From the NCBI RefSeq assembly GCF_000710465.2, contig NZ_JAIZ01000470.1, positions 1 to 45,587 of the forward strand: 45,587 nucleotides of DNA, given 5' to 3'. Positions 16,320 to 23,278 of this stretch are shown in pieces. Under the pieces are notes generated by a model, which searched no databases, had not been told where the DNA came from, and worked only from the letters and a program-made list of their open reading frames with translations. Source of the DNA: Kitasatospora sp. MBT63. GTDB taxonomy: Bacteria > Actinomycetota > Actinomycetes > Streptomycetales > Streptomycetaceae. Position numbers and translations under genes: made by a program. The stretch's first letter is position 1, and each line of letters opens with the position of its first letter.

Positions 16320-18287
16320 GTGGTGAGCTCAGCTTCGGGTGCCCGCGGTTCCGCGCCGTCGGCGCGGCAGCGGTTCCGGGCGTGGCTGCTGGAAGGCACA
16401 TCGGACCGGGCCAAGCAGCACCCGGGCCCGCACGCCGACGCCCCCACGGAGCACGGGCAGCGCTGGTGGCGGGTGATGTGCCTGACCGGCCTGGACTACT
16501 TCTCCACCCTGGGCTACCAGCCGGGCATCGCGGCGCTGGCCGCCGGCCTGGTCTCCCCGCTGGCCACCATCGTGCTGGTGCTGGTCACGCTGTGCGGGGC
16601 GCTGCCGGTGTACCGGCGGGTGGCTCAGGAGAGCCCGCACGGGCAGGGCTCGATCGCCATGCTGGAACGCCTGCTGTCGTTCTGGCAGGGGAAGCTGTTC
16701 GTCCTGGCGCTGCTGGGCTTCGCCGCCACCGACTTCGTGATCACCATCACCCTGTCGGCCGCCGACGCCACCGCGCACCTGGTGGAGAACCCGCACCTGA
16801 ACAGCGCCCTGCACGGCCGTCAGGTGCTGATCACACTGATCCTGGTGGCCCTGCTCGGCGCGGTCTTCCTCAAGGGCTTCAGCGAGGCGATCGGCGTCGC
16901 CGTGGTGCTGGTGGCGGTCTACCTCGCCCTGAACGTGGTGGTGGTCGCCACCGGACTGGGACACGTGCTCAGCGACCCGGGGCTGGTCACCGACTGGACC
17001 GACGCGCTGACCGCCGAGCACGGCAACGCGCTGGCCATGATCGGCGTCGCCCTGCTGGTCTTCCCGAAGCTCGCCCTCGGCCTGTCCGGCTTCGAGACCG
17101 GCGTCGCCGTGATGCCGCACATCGAGGGCGAGGAGGGCGACTCCGAGGAGCAGCCGACCGGGCGGATCCGCGGTGCCCGCAAGCTGCTCACCACCGCCGC
17201 CGTGATCATGAGCATCTTCCTGATCACCAGCAGCTTCATCACCACGCTGCTGATCCCGCCCGCCGCGTTCGAGCCGGGCGGCGCGGCCAACGGCCGGGCG
17301 CTGGCCTACCTCGCCCACGAGTACCTCGGCGGCGCCTTCGGGACCGTCTACGACCTCTCCACCATCGCCATCCTCTGGTTCGCCGGCGCCTCCGCGATGG
17401 CCGGCCTGCTCAACCTGCTGCCCCGCTACCTCCCGCGCTACGGCATGGCGCCGCACTGGGCGCGGGCCGTGCGCCCGATGGTGCTGGTGCTCACCGGGGT
17501 CGCCTTCCTGATCACCTGGATCTTCGACGCCAGCGTCGACGCCCAGGGCGGCGCGTACGCCACCGGCGTCCTGGTGCTGATCACCTCGGCCGCCATCGCC
17601 GTCACCATCGCCGCGCACAAGGCCGGCGAGCGCGGCTGGACCATCGGCTTCGCGATCATCGCGGCGGTCTTCGTCTACACCACCGGCGACAACATCGCCG
17701 AGCGGCCCGACGGCGTGAAGATCGGCGCCTGCTTCATCGCCGCCATCGTGCTGATCTCGCTGGCCTCCCGACTGGCCCGCGCCTTCGAACTCCGGGTCAC
17801 CGACGTGGTCCTCGACCACGTCGCCGAGCGGTTCGTGCGGGACTGCTCGAACCGGACCCTGCGGCTGATCGCCAACCAGCCGGACCGGCGCGACCTCACC
17901 GAGTACCGGGAGAAGCTCCAGCAGATCCGGACCGACAACGACATCCCGCCCGAGGACGACCTGGTCTTCGTCGAGGTCACCGTCCGGGACCCGTCCGACT
18001 TCGAGGCCGAGCTGAAGGTCCACGGCGAGGTGCTGCACGACCGCTACCGGGTCCTCACCCTGGAACACTCCAGCATCCCGAACGCGCTCGCCGCGCTGCT
18101 GCTGCACGCCCGGGACGTGACCGGGCAGCAGCCGCACATCTACTTCGAGTGGACCGAGGGCAACCCGTTCGCGCAGTTCCTGCGGTTCTTCCTGTTCGGC
18201 CAGGGCGAGGTCGCCCCGGTCACCCGGGAGGTCCTGCGGGAGGCCGAGCCCGACCGCAGCCGCCGCCCCCGCGTGCACGTCGGCTGA
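16320..18287 (+). CDS. APC-superfamily permease with C-terminal cytoplasmic domain
   Basis: The 655-aa protein begins at tandem GTG codons (16320, 16323) behind GGGAG. After about 50 polar residues it has roughly 11-12 hydrophobic helices to residue about 500, starting with [17 protein letters not shown] cytoplasmic tail of about 150 residues follows ([21 protein letters not shown]). This layout is that of large actinobacterial APC permeases, whose substrate is generally unassigned: amino acids or, given the potassium genes nearby, K+. It lies divergently from dnaE across 256 bp, without the phased regulatory element of the later island. Confidence 0.75.
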   Translation: MVSSASGARGSAPSARQRFRAWLLEGTSDRAKQHPGPHADAPTEHGQRWWRVMCLTGLDYFSTLGYQPGIAALAAGLVSPLATIVLVLVTLCGALPVYRRVAQESPHGQGSIAMLERLLSFWQGKLFVLALLGFAATDFVITITLSAADATAHLVENPHLNSALHGRQVLITLILVALLGAVFLKGFSEAIGVAVVLVAVYLALNVVVVATGLGHVLSDPGLVTDWTDALTAEHGNALAMIGVALLVFPKLALGLSGFETGVAVMPHIEGEEGDSEEQPTGRIRGARKLLTTAAVIMSIFLITSSFITTLLIPPAAFEPGGAANGRALAYLAHEYLGGAFGTVYDLSTIAILWFAGASAMAGLLNLLPRYLPRYGMAPHWARAVRPMVLVLTGVAFLITWIFDASVDAQGGAYATGVLVLITSAAIAVTIAAHKAGERGWTIGFAIIAAVFVYTTGDNIAERPDGVKIGACFIAAIVLISLASRLARAFELRVTDVVLDHVAERFVRDCSNRTLRLIANQPDRRDLTEYREKLQQIRTDNDIPPEDDLVFVEVTVRDPSDFEAELKVHGEVLHDRYRVLTLEHSSIPNALAALLLHARDVTGQQPHIYFEWTEGNPFAQFLRFFLFGQGEVAPVTREVLREAEPDRSRRPRVHVG

Positions 18288-18383
18288 CCGCACCCTGGGC
18301 GGACGCCGCCGTGAGGACCGTCCGGCACCGACACCGGGCCGCGCGCCGGTGCAGACTGGGGAGAAGAGGCGGTGACTCGCACC

Positions 18384-18428
18384 GTCCGACCCGTCCGACC
18401 CGTCCGACCCGTCCGACCCGTCCGACCG
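18384..18428. repeat. five tandem 9-bp repeats ahead of the DUF3592-like gene
   Basis: GTCCGACCC is repeated four times without error, followed by a fifth copy ending in G. The array ends about 20 bp before the start codon, so it lies in the leader of the gene. In one frame it would read V-R-P repeats, but no credible ORF uses it. Confidence 0.85.
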
Positions 18429-18450
18429 CCCGACCGGGGAGGGGCCCGCG

Positions 18451-18867
18451 ATGGACGCAGCCCTGCTGGCGCCGCTCGCCGTGTTCGCCGCGATCGGCGG
18501 CCTGACCGCCTACCTCGCGGGAGCGGTGGGCCTGCGCGACACCCGCCGGCTGCGCCGCGTCGGCATTCCCGTGCAGGCCCTGGTCAAGTACCGCTCGACG
18601 CAGGCGGGGGACCTCGCCGGGGCCGCGCGACCGCTGCTGCAGTTCGTGACCGCGGACGAGACCGTCATGGAGGTCTTCTCGCCGGTACCCGCGGGCCGCT
18701 CGCAGCCGCTGACGGACGGCGGGCAGGTGTGGATCAGCTACGACCCCGCCGACCCCCGGCAGGTCGTGGTCCGCGGACGCGAACGCGCCTGGCTGGACCT
18801 CTCGTTCGTCGCTCTCGGCGCCGCGGTGCTGCTCGGCGCCCTGGTGCTGTTCCTGCTGGCGGTGTGA
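18451..18867 (+). CDS. DUF3592-like small membrane protein
   Basis: The 138-aa protein starts at an ATG with GGGGAGGGG just upstream. It has one N-terminal membrane helix (residues about 5-27), a soluble middle with V-G-I-P-V-Q-A-L-V-K-Y, V-W-I-S-Y-D-P-A-D-P and R-Q-V-V-V-R-G-R, and a C-terminal helix (about 115-137). The beta-rich segment containing Y-D-P-x-x-P between two helices is typical of DUF3592 proteins, whose role is unknown. It follows the APC permease by about 160 bp and converges on the USP gene downstream. Confidence 0.7.
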   Translation: MDAALLAPLAVFAAIGGLTAYLAGAVGLRDTRRLRRVGIPVQALVKYRSTQAGDLAGAARPLLQFVTADETVMEVFSPVPAGRSQPLTDGGQVWISYDPADPRQVVVRGRERAWLDLSFVALGAAVLLGALVLFLLAV

Positions 18868-18894
18868 CGCGTTGCCGGGGAGAGCACCGAGCAC

Positions 18895-19416
18895 TCAGGC
18901 GGACACGGCGGAGTGCCGCGGAGCCCGGCCGTGGCCGGCGAGGAAAGGCAGCGGTGCCCCGCTGCGCGCCGTGAGCTCCATGCTCGCCAGCAGCTCGGAC
19001 GGGGAGACCACCAGCACGTCGCAGACCGCGTGGGCGCGGCAGTAGCGGGTCACCGAACCGCGCAGGGCGTGCTGGACGCGGCCGCGGTGGCCACTGCCGA
19101 GCACCAGCAGGTCGGTCGGCCGGTCGGCTGCCGCCACCAATGCGCGGCCGGGCTCGGAGCGGACCACCAGCGGACGGATGACCACGTCGTTGGGGTAGCT
19201 GCCGAAAGCCTGCTCGAACACGGTGTCCAGCCGCTTGCGCGCCGCATGCTCCAGTTCGGAGAGCGGCCGCAGACGGTCGCGGTCGGTGTCCGACCAGGCG
19301 ATCACCGGAACGAGCACCGCATCGCGCCGGCCCGCTTCCTCCACCGCCCGGTACACGGCGGCGAGACTGCTCAGCGAGCCGTTGACCCCGACGACGACCC
19401 GAATGCCCTCGACCAT
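18895..19416 (-). CDS. universal stress protein (UspA family), copy 1
   Basis: The 173-aa protein starts at an ATG with GAGGGAG 9 bp upstream. It opens R-V-V-V-G-V-N-G-S, has an acidic/alpha middle and the nucleotide-binding loop L-V-L-G-S-G-H-R-G-R followed by R-G-S-V-T, the usual G-x2-G ... G-S pattern of ATP-binding Usp proteins. It is a single Usp domain. Usp proteins bind ATP or cAMP and appear under starvation, hypoxia and osmotic stress. It shares its start (R-V-x-V-G-V-x-G-S-L) and the D-A-V-L-V-P-V-I-A-W strand with the protein at 21932, so the two are close paralogues. A full phased regulatory element lies upstream. Confidence 0.88.
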   Translation of the reverse strand: MVEGIRVVVGVNGSLSSLAAVYRAVEEAGRRDAVLVPVIAWSDTDRDRLRPLSELEHAARKRLDTVFEQAFGSYPNDVVIRPLVVRSEPGRALVAAADRPTDLLVLGSGHRGRVQHALRGSVTRYCRAHAVCDVLVVSPSELLASMELTARSGAPLPFLAGHGRAPRHSAVSA

Positions 19417-19507
19417 GGCAGTCCGCTCCCTCTTCCGCTCTCCGGCCGGCGGGATTCCGCCGGCCCACACCCCCATTGGACGCCTGCCGCCCCGCCAGGG
19501 CAGCGGT

Positions 19508-19556
19508 CCTTGACGTACGCACTACGCGCCGGTCGCCGTCCTTGACGCGGCCTTGA
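19508..19556 (-). promoter_or_regulatory. phased half-site element upstream of USP copy 1
   Basis: Read on the minus strand: TCAAGG (19556-19551), TCAAGG (19545-19540), TAGTGC (19524-19519) and TCAAGG (19513-19508), at offsets 0, 11, 32 and 43. The offset-32 hexamer is a possible -10 box. The USP start is about 90 bp downstream. Confidence 0.75.
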
Positions 19557-19613
19557 TACCTCCGGTGCGGCGCCCGTCCGGTGCGGCGCCCGGCGGCAAG
19601 CGGACGCGGTCGA

Positions 19614-20033
19614 TCACCGTCGTCCCTGCCTGCCGGGGTCGTAGCAGTAGCCGACCTGCCGGACGGTCGCGATGGTGTCCCGGAGCTCCGGCCCGAGCTT
19701 GCGGCGCAGCCGGGCCACATGGACGTCGACCGTCCGGGTGTCGCCGAACGGCTCCTGGTCCCAGACGCCGGTCAGCAGCTGGCGGCGGCTGTAGACCCGC
19801 AGGGGGTGCGCCACCAGGTGGGCGAGCAGTTCGAACTCCATGAAGGTGAGCTTCAGCAGCCGTCCGCCGGCGACCGCGGTGCGCCGTACGGGATCGACGA
19901 CGACACCGGCCACCGCGGTCCGCGGCCGGTCGGGCCCGGGACCGCCGCCGGCCCGCAGGACGGTGGCCGCGGCGGCGGTGACGGCCGGCCAGGTCGAGTG
20001 GATGTGGGAGACCCGGGGGTAGTACAGGGACAT
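19614..20033 (-). CDS. orphan winged-helix DNA-binding protein (OmpR/PhoB effector domain without receiver)
   Basis: The 139-aa protein starts at an ATG with AAGGAGG close upstream, the best ribosome site in the region. Residues about 45-135 form a complete OmpR/PhoB-type winged helix: L-T-F-M-E-F-E-L-L-A-H-L, then S-R-R-Q-L-L-T-G-V-W-D, the recognition helix region R-T-V-D-V-H-V-A-R-L-R-R-K-L and the wing T-V-R-Q-V-G-Y-C-Y. The receiver domain with its phospho-aspartate is missing; the first 40 residues show no fold I know. It cannot be controlled by ordinary phosphotransfer, so abundance or an unknown ligand would set activity. It lies 65 bp downstream of a small same-strand gene that has the phased element, so it probably belongs to the regulon and may control it. 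Confidence 0.85.
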   Translation of the reverse strand: MSLYYPRVSHIHSTWPAVTAAAATVLRAGGGPGPDRPRTAVAGVVVDPVRRTAVAGGRLLKLTFMEFELLAHLVAHPLRVYSRRQLLTGVWDQEPFGDTRTVDVHVARLRRKLGPELRDTIATVRQVGYCYDPGRQGRR

Positions 20034-20098
20034 CTCGTCCTCCTTACGGCTTCGTCCACACGGCGAGGTGCCGGCAGTGCGCTCGGTAGTTGGGCAGT

Positions 20099-20365
20099 TC
20101 AGCGGTCGGGGCGCCAGTGGGCTTCGAGCCGGTGCGTTCCGTCCGCCGCGGTGACGGTACGCCAGCTCGCCCGCATACGGACCGTCGGGCGGGCCCGGCC
20201 GTCACTTCCGCCACCGGCGGGGCCGCCGATGGCCAGCAGCACCGGACTGTCCAGCGGGCCGTCGGCGAGCCGTCGCAGGACGGCCGTGAGCAGGGCGAGC
20301 GCTGAGCTGCGCGCCCTGGTGGAGGCCCTTGGCGCGTGGGTGTGAGAGGCGCCGAGAACTGCCAT
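20099..20365 (-). CDS. small hypothetical protein, 88 aa
   Basis: The ORF starts at an ATG preceded by GAGGGGGG. It opens M-A-V-L-G-A-S-H-T-H, has a helical stretch A-L-A-L-L-T-A-V-L-R-R-L-A-D-G and ends in a strand-like region R-A-S-W-R-T-V. I do not recognise a family. Support comes from context: a six-position phased element lies directly upstream on the same strand, and the winged-helix gene follows after 65 bp, so the two look like one transcript. Confidence 0.6.
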   Translation of the reverse strand: MAVLGASHTHAPRASTRARSSALALLTAVLRRLADGPLDSPVLLAIGGPAGGGSDGRARPTVRMRASWRTVTAADGTHRLEAHWRPDR

Positions 20366-20469
20366 GGGAGTCCCCCCTCGGTGAAGAGCCGTCAGGTGTG
20401 GTGGTGCCGTACACGGTGAGGCTCGGGAGGGGCGGTCGTGGGCGATCGGATTGGTGCCCCTCCCGCCGA

Positions 20470-20550
20470 CGTTAGGCCGGTTGATGCGCGCGGGGGAGTG
20501 GTCCTGACGGCTCGTTGACTGCCCCGGGGCAACCCCTGACGGCTCCTTGA
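20470..20550 (-). promoter_or_regulatory. phased half-site element upstream of the small-ORF/winged-helix pair
   Basis: On the minus strand: TCAAGG (20550-20545), TCAGGG (20539-20534), TCAACG (20518-20513), TCAGGA (20507-20502), CATCAA (20486-20481) and CTAACG (20475-20470), at offsets 0, 11, 32, 43, 64 and 75. The last overlaps TAACGT, a possible -10 box, about 100 bp before the ATG at 20365. Confidence 0.75.
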
Positions 20551-20648
20551 CATCGGCCGCGCGACTTCGCCCCGGCGTCGAGGTGCCGGCCGAGAGGAGC
20601 CGCCTCCTGCAGCTGGGCGCTGTCAGACCCTTGCTGGAGGATCCGGCC

Positions 20649-21020
20649 ATGCTGATTGCGACCGACGAGCGCGGCCATGTGGTGAAACGCCCGTCCAACC
20701 CGGCCATCGGGGCCATGCTGGCCAACCTGCAACGCGGGAACGCTCACCTGGTCCTGGAGCGGATGAACGAGGAGGAGCCCGGCAATTGGTACATCCAGGT
20801 CCTGCTGCGTGAGAACAACACCTTCCAACTCGAATTCCGGGACGGGGTGCCCGGGCTGCACTACCAGACTCTGACGGTCTCTCAGGAGAAGGTCCTCGGG
20901 GCACTGCTCGGCTGGGCCGGCGGGAAGCCGGGCTGGCGGGACGGCTTCATGTGGAACAACATCGCCGAGCAGTTCGGCCACGACGAAGCAGGAGATCCAA
21001 AGGGGCCGAAGTGGCACTGA
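20649..21020 (+). CDS. hypothetical protein, possibly immunity-type, 123 aa
   Basis: The protein starts at an ATG with GGAGG about 9 bp upstream. It is mixed alpha/beta, with R-P-S-N-P-A-I-G-A-M near the N-terminus, W-Y-I-Q-V-L-L-R-E-N, F-Q-L-E-F-R-D-G-V-P and Y-Q-T-L-T-V-S-Q-E-K-V. No membrane segment is seen. The strand order, small size and pairing with a second small gene recall immunity proteins of polymorphic toxin systems, but this is only a resemblance. Third codon positions include several A/T (ATT, CAT, AAA, AAT), more than neighbours have, which suggests recent transfer. The stop overlaps the start of the HEAT-repeat gene. Confidence 0.75.
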   Translation: MLIATDERGHVVKRPSNPAIGAMLANLQRGNAHLVLERMNEEEPGNWYIQVLLRENNTFQLEFRDGVPGLHYQTLTVSQEKVLGALLGWAGGKPGWRDGFMWNNIAEQFGHDEAGDPKGPKWH

Positions 21021-21627
21021 CTCCTGATGAAGCCGTGGTGCAGCTCGGGCACCGGCTCTCACCCAAGCGGCGTTCAGCCGCATCACGCCTGCGTCGGCTC
21101 GCCGACCCCGCAGCGGGCCCTGCGCTGTTGGAGGCTCTTCAGACGGAGGTTCGAGACGCCCGTACCTGGGAGACCCAGTACCAGATGGTCATGGCGCTCG
21201 GGACGTGCGGTCACCGGCCCGCTCTCGGCCTGCTCCGGGACCTCGCCCGGCGCCCTTTCGAGGCCACGGCGGTGTACGTCGCGCTCGGCGACGCCATCGT
21301 TCGGTTGAGCACTCCCGAAGAAGCAGCCGCTTCCCTGCGGGGTGCCTGGACACCGGCACGCCGATGCTCGTCGACGGCGCTCTGCGTGCCGTGGCCATGC
21401 AGCGACTCTCCCTGGACGCGGCCACGATCGACCACGTTCTCGACTTCCTCGGTCCCTTGGACCCCCACGACGGCCTGCGGTTCTGGGCTGCGGCCGCCGC
21501 CGCGGGATGGGCGGGGACTCGGGTCGGCGACTTCCTCCGGGAGTGCGCAGACGGCCCCCGGGCTGACGTGGCCGATGCAGCCACCTCGTCCTTGCAGGGC
21601 GAGTACCGGACCTACTCGCCCTTGTAG
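21011..21627 (+). pseudogene. HEAT-repeat-like protein gene broken by a frameshift
   Basis: From a GTG at 21011 (overlapping the upstream stop) the frame reads helical pairs: L-S-P-K-R-R-S-A-A-S-R-L-R-R-L-A, A-L-L-E-A-L, Y-Q-M-V-M-A-L-G-T-C-G, G-L-L-R-D-L-A. At about 21335-21350 the homology moves to another frame, continuing C-L-D-T-G-T-P-M-L-V-D-G-A-L-R-A-V-A-M and V-L-D-F-L-G-P-L-D-P-H-D-G-L to the TAG at 21625. Together they would form a protein of about 205 residues of HEAT-like helices. Either the gene is recently inactivated, there is a sequencing error, or frameshifting occurs. Function is unknown; such helical repeats bind proteins. Confidence 0.7.
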
Positions 21628-21737
21628 CGACCTGCCCGGGAGGCAAGCCGCACGGTCCGATGCCAGGGGCGGGGCGACGGTCGTGATCAGCGCCGCCGCG
21701 ATGGCCCCGACCGCCGGGGGAGCGGGTGGGGAGGGCG

Positions 21738-21786
21738 TCAAGAGGGCGTCAAGGACGGCCGGTGCCGCGTAGCCGGGGCGTTAAGG
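21738..21786 (+). promoter_or_regulatory. phased half-site element upstream of USP copy 2
   Basis: TCAAGA (21738), TCAAGG (21749), TAGCCG (21770) and TTAAGG (21781) stand at offsets 0, 11, 32 and 43. The sequence around the -10-like TAGCCG closely parallels that at 22722. The rest of the 304-bp intergenic region holds nothing else I can name. Confidence 0.78.
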
Positions 21787-21931
21787 ACGCTGGCGTTCGC
21801 CGACCGTGGGCGTCTACTGGATCCGAGGGAACGGGCCGGGCCGATCAATAGGTCCATCGGAAATCCGAGGTCCGTGCCAACGAATCGCAGGTCCGGTGGC
21901 CTGCATCGAAGACCGAGGGAAGCGAAGCATC

Positions 21932-22435
21932 ATGGCCGAGGACACGCGCGTCATCGTCGGAGTCAGCGGATCGCTGGGCAACGCGGCGGCCCTGCGCCGC
22001 GCGGTGGCGGAGGCCGAGCGCCGCGACGCCGTCCTGGTCCCGGTCATCGCCTGGACCCCGCCCGGCGGCGAGGCCGCCTACCGGACCCGGCCCTGCCCGC
22101 CGCTGTCGAAGCTGTGGGAGCGGGCGGCGGCGGACCGGCTCGACGCCGCGTTCGCCCGGGCCTTCGGCGGCTACCCGGCACACCTGCGGGTCGAACCGGT
22201 GGTGATCCGGGGCGAGGCCGGACCGGCACTCGTGGAGATCGCCGACCGGCCCGACGACCTGCTGGTGGTCGGCACCGGCCGCCGGGGCGGGCTGCGGCGG
22301 TTCCTGCACGCGTCGGTCGGCCGGCACTGCGTGGCGCGCGCCGCCTGCACGGTGACCGCCGTCCCGCCGTCCGAGGCACCGGCCCTGAAGGCCGTGGCGG
22401 GCCAGCGGTCGCGAGTGACGTCCCTGGCTGCCTGA
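21932..22435 (+). CDS. universal stress protein (UspA family), copy 2
   Basis: The 167-aa protein starts at an ATG behind GAGGGAAG. It carries R-V-I-V-G-V-S-G-S-L at the N-terminus, the D-A-V-L-V-P-V-I-A-W strand shared with copy 1, and the nucleotide loop L-L-V-V-G-T-G-R-R-G-G followed by A-S-V-G-R. It is a single Usp domain about the same length as copy 1; the two look like a duplication placed on opposite strands about 2.5 kb apart. A phased element lies upstream and a strong hairpin downstream, so it is probably monocistronic. Confidence 0.88.
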   Translation: MAEDTRVIVGVSGSLGNAAALRRAVAEAERRDAVLVPVIAWTPPGGEAAYRTRPCPPLSKLWERAAADRLDAAFARAFGGYPAHLRVEPVVIRGEAGPALVEIADRPDDLLVVGTGRRGGLRRFLHASVGRHCVARAACTVTAVPPSEAPALKAVAGQRSRVTSLAA

Positions 22436-22467
22436 CACCGACCTCCCACATCGTCCACATCGAGGCA

Positions 22468-22512
22468 GGGACCCGCCCCCAACGGCCGCACGGCCGCCAG
22501 GGGGCGGGTCCC
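22468..22512 (+). terminator. hairpin after USP copy 2
   Basis: A 12-bp perfect stem (GGGACCCGCCCC at 22468-22479 with its complement at 22501-22512) encloses a loop that can itself fold through two CGGCCG blocks. It begins 33 bp after the USP stop. Confidence 0.75.
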
Positions 22513-22631
22513 CGTCGCCGTGGCGATCGGCCGGGACCAGTGGCCCACCAGGATGGTGCGGCCGGACGGGAAGCGGCAGGCGTCCGGCCGGGACGGGGCC
22601 TGACAGCTCCCCGACCTCTATGACTGTGGTT

Positions 22632-22648
22632 CTGACACCGTGTTGACA
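22632..22648 (-). promoter_or_regulatory. isolated reversed half-site pair
   Basis: CTGACA and TTGACA 11 bp apart read on the minus strand as a TCA-type half-site pair, the same geometry as the main elements but facing away from the downstream gene. It lies about 40 bp upstream of the element at 22690 and could be an extra upstream site. Confidence 0.35.
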
Positions 22649-22689
22649 CCGGTCAGGAGCGATGCCGCCCGGGCCGGAAGGACGCCGTG

Positions 22690-22738
22690 TCAAGGAGTCG
22701 TCAAGGCGTGGGGAATCGGCGTAGCCCGCACGTCAATG
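22690..22738 (+). promoter_or_regulatory. phased half-site element upstream of the 76-aa ORF
   Basis: TCAAGG (22690), TCAAGG (22701), TAGCCC (22722) and TCAATG (22733) stand at offsets 0, 11, 32 and 43, one of the cleanest copies. The next start codon on this strand is at 22863. Confidence 0.78.
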
Positions 22739-22862
22739 CCCGTTGCGGCGGGGGAGGATCGGGACTCCACTGGAAGCGGCAGATACCCCCCGGTAGCCCT
22801 GGAACAGGGCCGTGGCCGCCCGGCTCGGCCCGGAGTGCGGGACCGCGTTCTGAAGGAAGCGA

Positions 22863-23093
22863 ATGACCATGAGCATCGGCACGTATGACACCGTCGAGGT
22901 CAACGGCTCGTCCGGCAGCCTCCCGACGCCGGGGCCCGCACTGCTGTCGGCGACGCGGCCGCGCGACCTGCTGCGCCTGCCCGTGGTCCCCGTACCGCAG
23001 CCCGCCGGCACCGGCGCCCCGGAGACCGACGAGGCGGAGGGGCGCCGCGCGTCCGGAGGCCACTGCCGGATGTCCATGGGGTACCTGGACTGA
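22863..23093 (+). CDS. small hypothetical protein, 76 aa
   Basis: The ORF starts M-T-M-S-I-G with AAGGA about 5 bp ahead of the first ATG (the second ATG is two codons on). It is Pro/Gly/Ala-rich (L-P-T-P-G-P-A-L-L; L-P-V-V-P-V-P-Q-P), has one Cys near the end (G-G-H-C-R-M) and no membrane helix. I recognise no family. The good ribosome site and a clean phased element 125 bp upstream favour a real gene; it could instead be part of the leader of the kdpB-like gene that follows. Confidence 0.5.
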   Translation: MTMSIGTYDTVEVNGSSGSLPTPGPALLSATRPRDLLRLPVVPVPQPAGTGAPETDEAEGRRASGGHCRMSMGYLD

Positions 23094-23147
23094 CTCCGTT
23101 GCTGCGATGACGGGCCCACCTGTACCGGACGGGCGGGCGGCCCCCCG

Positions 23148-23228
23148 CCAAGACCGCGTCAACACCGCCTGGCGGACCGTCAGAAAGGTGTCAGGGGCGG
23201 GATCCGGTGCGCGGTCGCCCTGTTGGCT
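23148..23228 (+). promoter_or_regulatory. phased half-site element upstream of the orphan kdpB
   Basis: CCAAGA (23148), TCAACA (23159), TCAGAA (23180) and TCAGGG (23191) keep offsets 0, 11, 32 and 43; positions 64 and 75 (CGGTCG, TTGGCT) are weak. The element ends about 50 bp before the ATG at 23279. Confidence 0.72.
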
Positions 23229-23278
23229 GGGGCCGAACTGCCCGACCCGCCACCGGCCGCTCGCAGAAGGCTCCCAGC

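Noticed and set aside
20547-21020. Longer start for the 123-aa protein at 20547
   Set aside because: The extra 34 residues overlap the regulatory element zone and lack a ribosome site; ATG 20649 has GGAGG at good distance.
22863-23093. RiPP (lanthipeptide-type) precursor gene
   Set aside because: There is only one Cys, no typical leader and no modification enzyme nearby. Kept only as a small hypothetical ORF.
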